Source: Methylomonas subterranea
Lineage (GTDB): Bacteria; Pseudomonadota; Gammaproteobacteria; Methylococcales; Methylomonadaceae
Length of the DNA: 64,000 nucleotides
Assembly: GCF_024505185.1 (NCBI RefSeq)
Contig: NZ_JANIBJ010000006.1
Span: 62,001-126,000 of the forward strand
Direction of reading: 5' to 3'
How positions within the stretch are numbered: the stretch's first letter is position 1; the number at the start of each line of letters is the position of its first letter. This document shows, piece by piece, positions 35,489 through 43,584 of this stretch. Below the pieces are notes generated by a model. It made no database searches and was not told where the DNA came from. It saw only the letters and a program-made list of their open reading frames with translations. Both the position numbers and the translations under genes were made by a program.

Positions 35489-36025
35489 ATGCCAAATTAT
35501 CGACGCAATCGCATTCCTGGTGGCACCTATTTTTTCACCGTTAACTTGCTCGAACGGAAATCGTCGCTGTTGATCGAGCATATTGCAGAGTTACGGGAAG
35601 CGGTGCGAGTGATCCGGGAAAAGCAGCCATTTCATATCGATGCTTGGGTGGCTTTGCCTGATCATATGCATGCGATTTGGACATTACCGGCCGGCGACGA
35701 TCAATATTCCAACCGATGGCGAGCGATAAAAAAAGCCTTCTCGAAAGCGATACCTAAAACCGAATATCGTTCAGCAATCCGAATAAAACGCCACGAGCGT
35801 GGAGTATGGCAACGTCGATTTTGGGAACATACCATTATCGATGATGCCGACTATGTGGCACATATGGATTACATCCATTACAACCCGGTCAAGCATGGTT
35901 GGGCAGTCACAGTTAAGGATTGGCCATATTCAAGTTTTCATCGCTTGGTCAAGATGGATATTTATCCGTTAAATTGGGCGGGGTTGGACTTGCCATTGTT
36001 GGAAGTGGGTGAACCGGAAAATTGA
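35489..36025 (+). CDS. REP-associated tyrosine transposase (RAYT, Y1_Tnp family)
   Basis: 178 residues from the chosen ATG. It has the RAYT start YRRNRIPGGTYFFTVNLLER, the HUH metal motif DHMHAIW (near residue 66) and the catalytic-tyrosine helix HMDYIHYNPVKHG (near 130-142). The C terminus has WPYSSFHR. RAYTs are single-copy HUH-type nucleases that nick and join REP hairpins. REP copies in inverted orientation lie 20 bp upstream of the start and 10 bp downstream of the stop, which defines a unit of about 625 bp. The frame is open upstream to 35369, but that reads through the REP. The gene is intact. Confidence 0.93.
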   Translation: MPNYRRNRIPGGTYFFTVNLLERKSSLLIEHIAELREAVRVIREKQPFHIDAWVALPDHMHAIWTLPAGDDQYSNRWRAIKKAFSKAIPKTEYRSAIRIKRHERGVWQRRFWEHTIIDDADYVAHMDYIHYNPVKHGWAVTVKDWPYSSFHRLVKMDIYPLNWAGLDLPLLEVGEPEN

Positions 36026-36035
36026 CGGTTTTATC

Positions 36036-36064
36036 GGCGGATGACGCTTCGCTTATCCGCCCTA
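36036..36064 (-). repeat. REP-like element downstream of the RAYT gene
   Basis: GGCGGATGACGCT at the left end and TTATCCGCCCTA at the right end form the inverse copy of the element at 35440-35468, with one mismatch. The RAYT gene lies between the two copies. Confidence 0.85.
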
Positions 36065-36519
36065 AGGCCCCAGAAGGTGAATTAAAAAGAGCGGGCTATA
36101 AAATCACTGCTGTTGAGTTAGACGCTCAACGTGAGACCAACAGCGGTTTTGGGTATCTTTTTGACCACAGCGACGCTGCCGCAGAACTGGCGAAAAAAGC
36201 CGGAGCTGAGTATATATTGGTGGGCAGACTGCATAAACCAAGTTTCTTATTCGCTTATATTATGGGACATTTGGTCAGGGTTAATGACGGCCAATTAATC
36301 GGCAATTACATTTCAGAGACAAAAGGCGGTGATAAAAAATTAACCTTAAAGGGCGTCGAAAGTCTTGCCGTTAAAATCGATAAGGATTTAGATAATATCT
36401 ATACACCTCCGCCCCCTTCTACGACAATTGCTTTATCCAACACCTCTGCTGTTGTAGACGTGTCATCCATGAAGCCCCAGAGCCTTAACAACAAAATAGA
36501 AAATGGAGATGCCAGATGA
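36065..36519 (+). pseudogene. 5'-truncated DUF2380/DUF3280-like gene
   Basis: The frame runs out of the REP element with no proper start. From about 36080 it encodes GELKRAGYKITAVEL, then AAELAKKAGAEYILVGRLHKPSFLF and VNDGQLIGNYISETKGG, which resembles the C-terminal part of DUF2380/DUF3280-type exported proteins (the A..GA.Y..VG..HK pattern). The signal peptide and first half are absent and were not found upstream of the RAYT unit. The simplest reading is that the RAYT/REP unit or an accompanying deletion removed the 5' end. It overlaps the cupin gene by 4 bp, showing that the two were once an operon. The family name is a moderate-confidence call. Confidence 0.6.
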
Positions 36520-36998
36520 GAATTTACTTGATCGCTCTAATGCTTATTTCTTTCGCAGGTTCTGCATTATCTCAGGATAAAATTGATCGCATGAGCGCTG
36601 TTACCATGGAATCGTTTATCCCGGATACGGTTAAGTGGAATGACGAACCGATACTTCCTAAAGGTGCCAAAAGCGTCATTCTAGTAGGCGACCCAAAGAA
36701 AGCGGGGGTTTTTATCGCTTTGCTGAAATTTCCATCTAATTATCCAATCCCTCCACACATACACCCATTTGCAGAAGTAATTACAGTCCTGCGGGGCAAA
36801 CTAGGCAATGGCATGGGTGAAAAATTTGACGCAAAAAAAGGCGAGATGCTTAACGTAGGTTCAAGCTTTGTGTTACCTGGTGGACATACTCACTATGTTT
36901 GGACTACTGATGAGGAAACAATCGTCGAACTAATCGCTACTGGGCCATGGGATATTATTTATACGAATCCGACCGATGATCCGCGCAAAAATAAATAA
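36516..36998 (+). CDS. Exported cupin-domain protein
   Basis: 160 residues with a signal peptide (about 1-19, ending SALSQ). A single cupin domain has the first motif PPHIHPFAEVITVLRGKLGNGMG (His, His, Glu) and the second motif FVLPGGHTHYVW with the later histidine. A metal-dependent periplasmic enzyme or binding protein is likely; substrate unknown. It overlaps the end of the truncated DUF2380-like gene by 4 bp (ATGA). More A+T-rich than the neighbouring gsh/pyr genes, in keeping with an acquired segment. Confidence 0.87.
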   Translation: MRIYLIALMLISFAGSALSQDKIDRMSAVTMESFIPDTVKWNDEPILPKGAKSVILVGDPKKAGVFIALLKFPSNYPIPPHIHPFAEVITVLRGKLGNGMGEKFDAKKGEMLNVGSSFVLPGGHTHYVWTTDEETIVELIATGPWDIIYTNPTDDPRKNK

Positions 36999-37004
36999 GG
37001 CCAT

Positions 37005-37099
37005 AAGGTGCGCTTACTATAGGGTGCTGCCGCCAGGCGCACCGTTCGCGATCGTTGCGCCTCGCATGGCTCGGCACAACCTATAGGTGGTCGCACCTT
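37005..37099. repeat. 95-nt multi-stem inverted-repeat element
   Basis: Nested inverted arms: AAGGTGCG (37005-37012) with CGCACCTT (37092-37099), CTATAGG (37017-37023) with CCTATAG (37080-37086), a TGCCG/CGGCA pair further in, and AGGCGCA (37035-37041) with TGCGCCT (37056-37062). The outer right arm continues into TTTTT. It could be a MITE- or REP-like element, or a large terminator for the cupin gene. Confidence 0.65.
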
Positions 37100-37373
37100 T
37101 TTGGGGTTACGGCTGGCGGCTGTAGATCAATCAGCAGACCTTCGTCAGAAAAACCGTCTGTCTGCTCATGGTCGGTAACGAGCATTGCTCCCACCAACTT
37201 TTGCACGCAACCACTTGTTGTGCTCATGAATGATCCAACCCTGTTTTGCATAAAACAGCATGATTTAAACAGTAGAAGTGTTCCGGTTTCCAACCCTGGA
37301 ATGCAAATAGCCGCTTTTTCTTGTATCCTTGATCTTTCATCTGTTTACGTAAAAACAAGCTTACAAACCGATC
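37100..37373. other. Intergenic region upstream of pyrR
   Basis: No convincing gene. A 70-codon minus-strand reading frame (37081-37293) has no recognisable family or ribosome-binding site. The A+T-rich last 100 bp should contain the promoter for pyrR-pyrB-pyrC', possibly with PyrR-linked control, but no clear anti-terminator structure was identified. Confidence 0.4.
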
Positions 37374-37892
37374 ATGCTGACCTCCTCGTTCAATATCGCC
37401 GACCTGCTCGACAGCCTTGAAACCGATATCCGCCAACAAATCGAAAGCCGCAAGCTGAACAATCCCCTGCTGATCGGTATACACAGCGGTGGTGCCTGGA
37501 TAGCCGAACGGATGCACCAACGCCTGCGGATTGCCGAACCCTTGGGACTGATGGACATCACTTTTTACCGCGACGATTTCTCGCAAATCGGCATGCATCC
37601 CAACGTCAAGGCCAGCCAATTGCCGCCGCGGCTTGAGGGCCGGGACATCATTCTGATCGACGACGTGTTCTATACCGGGCGCACCATCCGCGCCGCGCTG
37701 AACGAGATTTTCGATTACGGCCGCCCCAATCAGGTTTTACTGGCGGTGCTCATAGAACGCAACGGTCGGCAAATCCCGCTGCAACCCGATTGCCGGGGCG
37801 TCCGTATCGATTTGCCGGATGGTCAACGCATCAAGCTGACCGGGCCAGACCCCCTGGGCATAGATTTGCAAACCCTGGCTTGCGCGGCCTGA
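37374..37892 (+). CDS. pyrR: Bifunctional pyr operon regulator / uracil phosphoribosyltransferase
   Basis: 172 residues of the type I phosphoribosyltransferase fold. The PRPP-binding loop is [18 protein letters not shown] (near residue 92-109), the PyrR signature. [16 protein letters not shown] lies near the N terminus. The protein can convert uracil plus PRPP to UMP and, in many bacteria, regulates pyr gene expression. It is 2 bp before pyrB, the same arrangement as in Pseudomonas. Confidence 0.94.
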   Translation: MLTSSFNIADLLDSLETDIRQQIESRKLNNPLLIGIHSGGAWIAERMHQRLRIAEPLGLMDITFYRDDFSQIGMHPNVKASQLPPRLEGRDIILIDDVFYTGRTIRAALNEIFDYGRPNQVLLAVLIERNGRQIPLQPDCRGVRIDLPDGQRIKLTGPDPLGIDLQTLACAA

Positions 37893-37894
37893 TT

Positions 37895-38860
37895 ATGCAT
37901 CGGCACATACAACTTACCGAACAGGGCAAACTCAAGCATTTTCTCAGCACAGAAGGCCTTAACAAGAGCCTGTTGACCGAGATCCTGGATACCGCCGAAT
38001 CCTTTGTCGGCATTTCCGAACATCAGGTGAAAAAAGTGCCGCTATTGCGCGGCAAAACCATCGTCAACCTGTTTTTCGAAAACAGCACCCGCACCCGCAC
38101 CACCTTCGAGCTGGCGGCCACCCGTCTGTCGGCCGACGTGTTGAATATGAACATCGCTACCTCCGCCACCTCCAAGGGCGAAAGCCTGCTGGATACCATC
38201 CGTAACCTGGAAGCCATGCATGTGGACATGTTCGTGGTGCGGCATGCCTTGAGCGGGGCCGCGCACTTCATCGCCCAACACACCGCCCCGCATATCAGCG
38301 TCATCAACGCCGGCGACGGCCAACATGCCCACCCGACCCAGGCCATGCTGGACATGTTCACGATACGCCAGCATAAAAAACAGTTTGAAGGCCTGAAAGT
38401 AGCGATCGTCGGCGATATACTGCACTCTCGGGTAGCTCGCTCGCAGATTCTGGCGCTCAACACTTTAGGGGTAGCCGAAGTACGAGTCATCGCCCCGAAA
38501 ACCCTGTTACCCGCCCATGTCAGAAGCATGGGCGTAATTCCGCTGCATGATATGGACGAAGGGTTGAGCGACGTCGACGTCGTCATCATGCTGCGCTTGC
38601 AAAAGGAACGCATGAATTCGGCCTTTCTGCCCAGCGAAAGCGAGTTTTTCAAATGCTACGGCTTGACCGAAGCCAAGCTGCAACGGGCCAAACCCGATGC
38701 CATCGTCATGCACCCCGGCCCGATCAATCGTGGAGTGGAAATTGCCTCCAGCGTGGCCGACGGCCCGCAATCGGTGATCTTGCAACAAGTCAGCAACGGC
38801 ATTGCCGTGCGCATGGCCGTCATGACCATGACGCTGGGCCACCATGGAGGTATGGCGTGA
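37895..38860 (+). CDS. pyrB: Aspartate carbamoyltransferase catalytic subunit
   Basis: Second step of pyrimidine synthesis, carbamoyl phosphate plus aspartate to carbamoyl aspartate. 321 residues. The carbamoyl-phosphate loop [16 protein letters not shown] (near 56-71), [14 protein letters not shown] (near 148) and [12 protein letters not shown] (near 273) are all intact. The frame is open upstream to 37790 inside pyrR, but ATG 37895 is the family start. It overlaps pyrC' by 4 bp. No pyrI regulatory gene is present, consistent with the class A (PyrB6-PyrC'6) enzyme. Confidence 0.96.
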   Translation: MHRHIQLTEQGKLKHFLSTEGLNKSLLTEILDTAESFVGISEHQVKKVPLLRGKTIVNLFFENSTRTRTTFELAATRLSADVLNMNIATSATSKGESLLDTIRNLEAMHVDMFVVRHALSGAAHFIAQHTAPHISVINAGDGQHAHPTQAMLDMFTIRQHKKQFEGLKVAIVGDILHSRVARSQILALNTLGVAEVRVIAPKTLLPAHVRSMGVIPLHDMDEGLSDVDVVIMLRLQKERMNSAFLPSESEFFKCYGLTEAKLQRAKPDAIVMHPGPINRGVEIASSVADGPQSVILQQVSNGIAVRMAVMTMTLGHHGGMA

Positions 38861-40143
38861 CCAAGATACTGATAGAAAACGGCCGCATCATCGATCCGGC
38901 CAATGCCTTGGATGCCGTGGGTTCGCTGTGCATAGCCGACGGCCAAATTTTGCAGGTGCTGAATCCGCCGGCCGATTTCACCCCCGATCTGACCATTAAC
39001 GCCAAGGGCCGTATCGTCTGCCCCGGCTTCGTGGATTTGAGCGCGCGACTGCGGGAACCGGGCCATGGCCATAAAGGCAGCATCAAAAGCGAAACCCAGG
39101 CGGCGTTGAGCGCCGGCGTTACTTCGCTGTGCCTGCCGCCCGACACCAAGCCCTGCATCGACAGTCCGGCGGTGGTGGAATACATCAAGGACAAGGCGGA
39201 AGCCGCCGATTACCCTGGGGTATACAGCATAGGCGCCTTGACTCAGCGTCTGGACGGCACGGAACTCAGCTCGATGTTCGCCTTGAAACAGGCCGGCTGC
39301 ATCGCCGTCAGCAACGCCCACGCCCCGCTGGGGAATTTGCTGATTCTGCGCCGGGCCATGGAATACGCCGGCACCCACGGCTTGTTGCTAATGTACCGCG
39401 CCAATGAAGCCTCCCTCAGCGGCAAGGGTTGCGCTCACGAAGGCGCCATGGCCAGCCGGTATGGTTTGCCCGGCATCCCGGTCGCCGCCGAATCCATCGC
39501 CCTGGCGCAAGCCCTGGAACTGGCGCAATTGACCGGTTGCCGCATGCACGTCAGTCAAATCAGCTGCAAGCAATCGGTGATCAAAATACAGCAGGCCAAA
39601 AAATACGGCCTCAAGGTCAGCGCCGACGTGGCCGTGCATCAATTGCATTTAAGCGAAACGGATGTGCTGCCCTTCGACAGCCATTATCACGTGCTGCCGC
39701 CCTTTCGTAGCGAAGAAGACAGCCATTATCTGCGCGAAGGTTTGGCCAACGGCACCATAGACGCCATTTGCTCGGATCATCAACCGCACGATTTGGATGC
39801 CAAGCTGGGCGCCTTTCCGGAAACCGAACCCGGCATTGCCTCGCTGGAAACCCTGTTGCCGCTGGCGCTGGAATTGACCAGACTGCATCGCATCGATCTG
39901 CATAAGGTACTGGCCAGTCTGACCGAAAAACCGGCGGCGATTTTGGGCCTGCAAGCCGGCGCGTTGACGCCGGGATTCAGCGCCGATGTCTGCATTTTCG
40001 ACCCCGAGTTGGCGTGGCAAGTCGACGGGCAAAGCTGGCGCAGTGCCGGGCGCAACACGCCTTACTGGCAACAAACCCTGATTGGCAGGGTCACTCATAC
40101 CTTGCAGGGCGGCCGCCTGTTGTATAAATTCCGCAATCGTTGA
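38857..40143 (+). CDS. pyrX: Non-catalytic dihydroorotase homologue of the ATCase complex (PyrC')
   Basis: 428-residue amidohydrolase-fold protein. The metal-binding HxH of active dihydroorotases, expected in VD.H.H.REPG, reads [17 protein letters not shown] here, so both histidines are missing; the carboxylated-lysine region is also altered. This matches the inactive pyrC' subunit that is needed for assembly of the Pseudomonas aspartate carbamoyltransferase. Start is GTG 38857, overlapping the pyrB stop by 4 bp with GGAGG six bases before it. The frame remains open upstream within pyrB, but that part is a shadow. An active PyrC must be encoded elsewhere. Confidence 0.9.
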   Translation: MTKILIENGRIIDPANALDAVGSLCIADGQILQVLNPPADFTPDLTINAKGRIVCPGFVDLSARLREPGHGHKGSIKSETQAALSAGVTSLCLPPDTKPCIDSPAVVEYIKDKAEAADYPGVYSIGALTQRLDGTELSSMFALKQAGCIAVSNAHAPLGNLLILRRAMEYAGTHGLLLMYRANEASLSGKGCAHEGAMASRYGLPGIPVAAESIALAQALELAQLTGCRMHVSQISCKQSVIKIQQAKKYGLKVSADVAVHQLHLSETDVLPFDSHYHVLPPFRSEEDSHYLREGLANGTIDAICSDHQPHDLDAKLGAFPETEPGIASLETLLPLALELTRLHRIDLHKVLASLTEKPAAILGLQAGALTPGFSADVCIFDPELAWQVDGQSWRSAGRNTPYWQQTLIGRVTHTLQGGRLLYKFRNR

Positions 40144-40153
40144 GCAATGTGCC

Positions 40154-40175
40154 ATGCCCCAAAAGGGGCGTTTTT
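40154..40175 (+). terminator. Intrinsic terminator of the pyr operon
   Basis: GCCCC (40156-40160), loop AAAA, GGGGC (40165-40169), followed by GTTTTT. It sits 12 bp after the pyrC' stop. Confidence 0.75.
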
Positions 40176-40222
40176 CGTCAACCGATACAGCCAATTTAAG
40201 CGCGAACATTTAAGGAACCTAC

Positions 40223-40939
40223 ATGGCCTGCATCAATAATCGCACCACCGTCAGCTCGGCCTCGTCCAGCATCATCGACGACTTGAAGGGCGACCAATCC
40301 TGGCGGATATTTCGCATCATCAGTGAATTTACCGAGGGCTTCGACGAATTGTCCGGCCTTTGCGATGCGATTTCGATTTTCGGTTCGGCGCGCTTGCCGG
40401 CGGAGCATTTTTATTATCAAAAAACCGTGGAACTGGCGGAACTGCTCAGCAAGGAGGGGTTTGCCATCATCAGCGGCGGCGGCCCCGGCGTCATGGAAGC
40501 CGCCAACAAGGGCGCGCACCTGCAAAATCAGACCTCCATCGGCTTGAACATCGAATTGCCGATGGAGCAAAAAGCCAATCCCTACCAAAGCCTGTCGCTG
40601 AATTTTCGCTATTTTTTCGTGCGCAAGGTCATGTTCGTGCGTTACTCGATGGGTTATGTCTGCATGCCGGGCGGATTCGGTACCCTGGACGAATTTTTCG
40701 AAGCCTTGACCCTGATGCAGACGCACAAGGCCTATCCCTTGCCGCTGGTGCTGTTCGGCAGCGATTTTTGGGGCGGATTGATGGACTGGCTGCGGCACAA
40801 AATGCTCGAATACGGCACTATTTCCGTGGAGGATTTGAATTTGATTACCGTGACCGACGATCCGCAAGAAGTCGTCAATATCATGTCCGCGCACCGGGAA
40901 TGGAAAAATAAGCAACGCCATCTTCATCCCACGCCATAG
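40223..40939 (+). CDS. LOG-family protein (TIGR00730-type nucleotide phosphoribohydrolase)
   Basis: 238 residues with the LOG signature SGGGPGVMEAANKGA (near residue 86-100) and PGGFGTLDEFFEALTLMQ (near 149-166). Members hydrolyse AMP or cytokinin riboside monophosphates to free base and ribose 5-phosphate. The N-terminal segment of about 50 residues is longer than in the smallest homologues. It stands between the pyr terminator and moxR, 47 bp before the latter. Confidence 0.92.
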   Translation: MACINNRTTVSSASSSIIDDLKGDQSWRIFRIISEFTEGFDELSGLCDAISIFGSARLPAEHFYYQKTVELAELLSKEGFAIISGGGPGVMEAANKGAHLQNQTSIGLNIELPMEQKANPYQSLSLNFRYFFVRKVMFVRYSMGYVCMPGGFGTLDEFFEALTLMQTHKAYPLPLVLFGSDFWGGLMDWLRHKMLEYGTISVEDLNLITVTDDPQEVVNIMSAHREWKNKQRHLHPTP

Positions 40940-40986
40940 GCTTATTCTTGGGCTTCACTCTATATTCGAACGGAATTCAGCAAACC

Positions 40987-41967
40987 ATGACCGATTTGAC
41001 TCCCGCGCAAACCGCGCTACAGCAGCTTAAAGACCACATCAACACTCAAATCATCGGCCAGGACGTTCTGGTCGAACGCATGTTGATCGCCTTGCTGGCC
41101 GACGGCCATTTGCTGGTGGAAGGCGCGCCCGGTTTGGCCAAAACCCGCGCCATCAACGTCTTGAGCCAAGGTTTGGAAGCCGATTTTCACCGGGTGCAGT
41201 TCACCCCGGACCTGTTGCCGGCCGATTTGACCGGTACCGAGATTTACCGCCCGCAACAAGGCAGCTTCGAATTCCAGAAGGGTCCGCTGTTTCATAATCT
41301 GATATTGGCCGACGAAATCAACCGGGCGCCGGCCAAGGTGCAGGCCGCTCTGCTGGAAGCCATGGCCGAGCGGCAAATCACGGTCGGCAAGGCCACCTAT
41401 CCACTGCCGCCCCTGTTCATGGTGATGGCCACGCAAAATCCGATCGAACAGGAAGGCACTTATCCGCTGCCGGAAGCCCAATTGGACCGCTTCCTGATGC
41501 ACCTGAAAATCGATTATCCCAACGCCGCGCATGAAAAAGCCATTCTGCATCTGGCTCGCGTCGAAGCGCGCGGCGCGCGGCAAGATAGCCTCGGCGCGGT
41601 CGAAAAAGTCAGCCAGCAAACTCTGTTCGCGGCCCGCGACGAAGTGCTGGACATTTACATGGCCGAAGCCCTGGAGCAGTATCTGCTGCAACTGGTATTG
41701 GCGACCCGCTCCCCGGCCGCCTACGGCGAAGAGCTGGCCAAGTGGTTGGAATACGGCGCCAGCCCCCGCGCCAGTATCGCCCTGGATCGTTGCGCCCGCG
41801 CCAGGGCCTGGCTGGAACGGCGCGATTTTGTCGATCCGGGCGATATTCAGGCCGTCGCTTACGATGTGCTGCGGCATCGCTTGATCTTATCCTACGAGGC
41901 CGAAGCCGAAGGTATCAGCGCCGATGACGTGATCAAGCAACTGATTTCGCGTATTCCGGTGCCCTGA
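40987..41967 (+). CDS. MoxR-family AAA+ ATPase
   Basis: 326 residues. Walker A GAPGLAKTR (near residue 43), Walker B LILADEINRAPAKVQAAL (near 105) and ATQNPIEQEGTYPLPEAQLDRF (near 140) are typical of MoxR. These ATPases work with VWA-domain proteins to activate or mature exported enzymes or to build envelope complexes. It opens the locus that continues with creA, DUF58, DUF4381 and VWA genes. Start at ATG 40987 is preferred to an in-frame codon at 40948, which gives an unrelated extension. Confidence 0.93.
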   Translation: MTDLTPAQTALQQLKDHINTQIIGQDVLVERMLIALLADGHLLVEGAPGLAKTRAINVLSQGLEADFHRVQFTPDLLPADLTGTEIYRPQQGSFEFQKGPLFHNLILADEINRAPAKVQAALLEAMAERQITVGKATYPLPPLFMVMATQNPIEQEGTYPLPEAQLDRFLMHLKIDYPNAAHEKAILHLARVEARGARQDSLGAVEKVSQQTLFAARDEVLDIYMAEALEQYLLQLVLATRSPAAYGEELAKWLEYGASPRASIALDRCARARAWLERRDFVDPGDIQAVAYDVLRHRLILSYEAEAEGISADDVIKQLISRIPVP

Positions 41968-42043
41968 GCCATATTCCGCGAAACCATGGCCGGCCCGCTT
42001 GCAATGGCCGCTTCCGCTTTCATTCCACCCCAAGGTAGCCCCG

Positions 42044-42610
42044 ATGAAAAAACTCCCGCTTAGGATTCCGCCCACAATAACTTCCGCATTCGGTTCCCTC
42101 CGCCTACGGAATAGGATTAGCTTGAGGGATATCAACAGGGAAGTTATATCGCACGCAATCCTTATCGCCTTGTTGTTGCCGACCGTTTCAGCCGTCAGAG
42201 CGGAAAACGTCGGTTGCGTGACCACCGCCTGGAAACTGCTGGGGGCCAATCACAAGGTTTGCGTGGAAGCCTTCGCCGACCCGAAAATTCCCGGCGTTAC
42301 CTGCCATGTCAGCCAGGCCAAGACCGGCGGCGTTTCCGGAACCCTCGGTTTGGCCGACGATCCGTCGCAATTTTCGTTGGCCTGCCGGCAAACCGGGCCT
42401 ATCCAACTGCCCGCCAATTTACCCAAGGACGAAGAAGTGTTTTCCGAAGGCACATCCTTTCTGTTCAAGGAAACACGGGTGATGCGCTTGTGGGACAACG
42501 CGCATAATACCTTGATCTATCTGGCCGTCAGCCGCAAGTTGATCGACGGCGCGCCGATGAACAGCATCTCCACCGTGCCGGTGATGCCCTGGGGACCCGG
42601 CGCGCCATGA
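42044..42610 (+). CDS. creA: CreA-family periplasmic protein
   Basis: 188 residues. After a rather long N-terminal region with a hydrophobic signal (about 40-56, ending VSAVRAEN), the mature part has the CreA pattern: VGCVTTAWKLLGANHKVCVEAF, DPKIPGVTCHVSQAKTGGVSGTLGLA and SLACRQTGPI, then LMRLWDNAHNTLIYLAVS-like sequence near the C terminus. Function is unknown in E. coli as well. It overlaps the DUF58 gene by 4 bp (ATGA), so it is translated with the MoxR locus, an uncommon placement. The true start may be downstream, because the signal peptide begins unusually late. Confidence 0.87.
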   Translation: MKKLPLRIPPTITSAFGSLRLRNRISLRDINREVISHAILIALLLPTVSAVRAENVGCVTTAWKLLGANHKVCVEAFADPKIPGVTCHVSQAKTGGVSGTLGLADDPSQFSLACRQTGPIQLPANLPKDEEVFSEGTSFLFKETRVMRLWDNAHNTLIYLAVSRKLIDGAPMNSISTVPVMPWGPGAP

Positions 42611-43524
42611 GCCCAAGCGCCGTGCCCGAAAACGATCGCGTCGCGGTCAGCCTGAAAACCCTGGTGGATTTGGCCAAACCGGCCGCCATGCTCAATATGC
42701 GCCCCAGGCAGATCCGGGCCGCGCAAAGTGGCAATTACCTTTCGCATTTCAAGGGCCGCGGCATGGCGTTTGCCGAAACCCGGCTGTACCAGCCCGGCGA
42801 CGATGTGCGGCGCATGGATTGGCGGGTCACCGCGCGTACCGACAAGCCGCACAGCAAGGTGTTTTGCGAGGAGCGCGAGCGGCCGCTGTTCATTTCGGTG
42901 GACTATCGCCCCGGCATGGCTTTTGCCACCCGAGGCGTATTCAAATCCGTGCAGGCCGCCAAATTGGCCGCTTTGCTGGCCTGGGCCGCCCTGCGGCGGG
43001 GCGACCGCATCGGCGGCCAGATATTCAGCGATGCCGGTTGCCTGGAATTGAGGCCGCGTAGCGGCAAAGCGGCTTTATTGCGTTTTTTCGATGCCTTGAC
43101 CCTGCCGGTTTACCCCGACGGCGGCGGCAATGATTTGACATCGGCCCTGGCCAGATTGCAACACCATGCCCATCCCGGTAGCCGGATTTACCTCATCAGC
43201 GATTTTCGCGGCCTGGACCCACTGGCTGAAAACCATTTGGCCCTGATAGCCCGGCATTGCGAGGTGGTTTTGCTGCAGATTTTCGATCCCTTGGAAAGCC
43301 GGCTGCCGGAAAAGGGTCGCTATCGTTTTACCGATAAAATCCGCGACATCCTGCTGGATACCGGCGAAAGCCGGCAAAGCCATGCCTATCAGCGCAGATT
43401 TCAGGAACGCCAGGCGCATTTGAAACAGCTGTGCCGTAAGCTGCGCATGACCTTGCTGACATGCGCTACCAATCAGTCGCCGATCGAAGTGTTAAGCGCC
43501 ACCCACGCGCAATGGACCGCCTGA
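42607..43524 (+). CDS. DUF58 domain protein of the MoxR locus
   Basis: 305 residues with the core DUF58 motif QPGDDVRRMDWRVTARTDKPHSKVF (near residue 60-84). The later part has FISVDYRPGMAF, a degenerate VWA-like strand. The protein is soluble, and these proteins accompany MoxR in nearly all such loci. It overlaps creA by 4 bp. Next comes a 60-bp gap and then the c-di-GMP protein, not the usual DUF4381 gene. Confidence 0.92.
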   Translation: MSPSAVPENDRVAVSLKTLVDLAKPAAMLNMRPRQIRAAQSGNYLSHFKGRGMAFAETRLYQPGDDVRRMDWRVTARTDKPHSKVFCEERERPLFISVDYRPGMAFATRGVFKSVQAAKLAALLAWAALRRGDRIGGQIFSDAGCLELRPRSGKAALLRFFDALTLPVYPDGGGNDLTSALARLQHHAHPGSRIYLISDFRGLDPLAENHLALIARHCEVVLLQIFDPLESRLPEKGRYRFTDKIRDILLDTGESRQSHAYQRRFQERQAHLKQLCRKLRMTLLTCATNQSPIEVLSATHAQWTA

Positions 43525-43584
43525 CGTTTGCCCCTATGTTGATGCTTCAGCCCGGCTGTTTGCCGGGCCGCGAAATACACCAGG

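Noticed and set aside
37081-37293. 70-codon minus-strand frame upstream of pyrR
   Set aside because: No family resemblance, no ribosome-binding site, and it overlaps the inverted-repeat element.
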